Shown one piece after another: positions 62,800-64,000 of a DNA stretch of 64,000 nt. The DNA lies in assembly GCF_036711975.1 (NCBI RefSeq), contig NC_091968.1, positions 18,290,001 through 18,354,000 on the forward strand, written 5' to 3'. A program made the translations under genes and the position numbers. The notes beneath the pieces are model-generated. The model did no database searches. It was not told where the DNA came from and saw nothing but the letters and a program-made list of their open reading frames with translations. Each line of letters opens with the position of its first letter. Position 1 is the stretch's first letter. This DNA is from Onthophagus taurus. Taxonomy: Eukaryota > Arthropoda > Insecta > Coleoptera > Scarabaeidae.

Positions 62800-63100
62800 T
62801 AGAAAAAAATATTGCATTAATTGTCGTTTAATTAGTTGTAATTTGTCGCAAAGTTTACAAATTTCGTCGTGTCCTTTTTTAAATATATGGATTATTACGA
62901 ACATCAGCTTAAACATTGAATTTCTTGTAGCGCCTTTTTCATATAAAAAGGGACCTACACAATATAGGATGTTTCTGTCTGGAAATCTTTGTTCGAATAA
63001 ATTTTGGGCATAATTAATATCTCTGCCTGCTCCATAAACAAAAGTCATTTTAGTTTTTTCAGCAATTGTGCCCTTTCCATGCATAATTAAAATAAGCAAT
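62800..63100 (-). pseudogene. N-terminal scrap of a DUF4817-type mariner transposase
   Basis: Minus strand KMTFVYGAGRDINYAQNLFE and QRFPDRNI match the DUF4817-like start seen in the 11.6-, 22.3- and 31.8-kb transposases (F.YG..g.n...A...Y..RFPdR). Frameshifted soon after; nothing of the catalytic domain remains. Confidence 0.6.
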
Positions 63101-63250
63101 AAAGTTACTATTTTACAACATAAGTAATTTGTAATTTGCAATTATAAGTAGTTAGCAGGATTTGTTATGTTTTTTGTTGTTATGTATTAATGATTTTCAT
63201 TATGTTCAGTCAACACAATAAAGTCAACCTTAAAAAAGTTCATTAATATA

Positions 63251-63954
63251 CAGGCTGTTTCTAAATTGCGATATCAAGGAGTGATTTTTCAACAAAAATT
63301 TAGGGGAGTCTTTCATATAACTTTTTGTTCAAAAAACCCCTTCCCCACCGAGTTACAGCACTCTAAAGTTAGGGGAAAAAATTGTTTTTATTTAATAAAT
63401 CCACTATGGAGGAATTTAGAACATTGAAACATTGCAGGTAACTGTTGTTAATAAAATGACACTTTTTGACGATTTCTATAACCCGAAAATGTTATTACAA
63501 GAGGCTGAACAAATCAACACCATAATAGTTTGCATTAGAACTTTTTAATACGTCTACATTTTTCTATTTAAAAACTTGATTTAAATAGTAGGATTCAATA
63601 CGCAACTTTTTTGTCTCTTGACATTTTCTCCTAAAATTGTTAGTTTGATCACAAAAAAATAAAATAATACATAGGCTCAAGTGAGTTAATTCAGAGATTG
63701 ATTATTATTAGTCAAAGAAATGAAGTTATGTCAAATTGTTCTCAGCATTATTTTATTTTTTATGATCAAATTAACAATTTGTTAGTAATAAAATGTCAAG
63801 AGATAAGAAAGTTGCAGATTTTTCCCTTAATTTTAGAGGGCTATATAACTTGGAGGAGAAGGGGTTTCAAACGAAAAGTTATATGAAAGACACCCCGTAA
63901 TTTTCGATGAAAAATCATCCCTTGAAATCTTTCACATCAATTTAGAAACACTGG
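63251..63954. mobile_element. MITE-like element with about 100-bp inverted repeats
   Basis: The left end (ctgtttctaaattg.., gggagtctttcatataactt, aaaccccttccccacc) and right end (complement of ggaggagaaggggtttcaa, aagttatatgaaagacaccc, caatttagaaacac) are inverse copies over about 100 bp with mismatches, flanked by TA on both sides. The 700-bp unit has no transposase, so it is probably non-autonomous. Confidence 0.7.
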
Positions 63955-64000
63955 TATAATAAAATCAGAAATACTTCATTTTTATTTATTTAATTGATTC

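Noticed and set aside
1-64000. CRISPR arrays, bacterial operons, rRNA or tRNA genes
   Set aside because: No spaced short direct repeats, no operon-like gene spacing and no tRNA cloverleaf or rRNA sequence were recognised; introns, TEs and an insect receptor show a eukaryotic genome.

Overview
This window looks like a piece of an AT-rich insect genome, possibly a beetle, though the order cannot be proved from the sequence alone. The only host genes I can support are three copies of one odorant-receptor (7tm_6) gene on the minus strand, at about 17.98-19.28, 35.22-36.51 and 57.00-58.30 kb. Almost everything else is transposable element (TE), much of it nested. The TEs include hAT, pogo, several mariner/Tc1 types, LINEs, copia, two Ty3/Gypsy elements and Penelope-like elements (PLEs).

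Layout. 0-4 kb: a LINE reverse-transcriptase (RT) tail, a copia remnant and a mariner remnant. 4.2-10.5 kb: two related hAT elements; a pogo-type element sits inside the second, between its BED zinc finger and its catalytic exons. 10.5-17.85 kb: an RT remnant carrying a ribozyme-bearing PLE terminus, then a LINE interrupted by a mariner (TA target duplication) and by a young Gypsy element (GTTAT target duplication). 17.85-32.5 kb: OR copy 1, its upstream block, a Tc1-like element split by about 10 kb of other TEs (PLE, LINE, mariner, an unidentified transposase-like relic, an I-type LINE), then a mariner. 32.8-47.1 kb: rearranged copia pieces and OR copy 2, whose upstream region carries an apparently intact errantivirus (36,563-43,990) with LTRs that look identical, followed by the second copies of the upstream block, Tc1-like element and mariner. 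47.2-55.3 kb: mariner and hAT relics, then a PLE split by a palindromic insertion of another PLE. 55.9-63.96 kb: RT remnant, copia, OR copy 3, a degraded hAT, a repeated OR-upstream block, and a MITE-like inverted-repeat element.

How the parts relate. OR copies 1 and 2 lie in matching blocks (OR, upstream spacer, Tc1-like, mariner), so at least 4-5 kb was duplicated with the gene and each block was then invaded separately. The youngest events are the errantivirus, the 12.9-17.2 kb Gypsy element, and the PLE palindrome, whose 2,219-bp arms are nearly identical and whose 13-bp target duplication is still visible. Four hammerhead-type RNA motifs lie in PLE terminal regions, and their stems differ in a compensatory way.

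All coordinates come from reading the sequence by eye. Element edges without a visible terminal repeat or target duplication are approximate.
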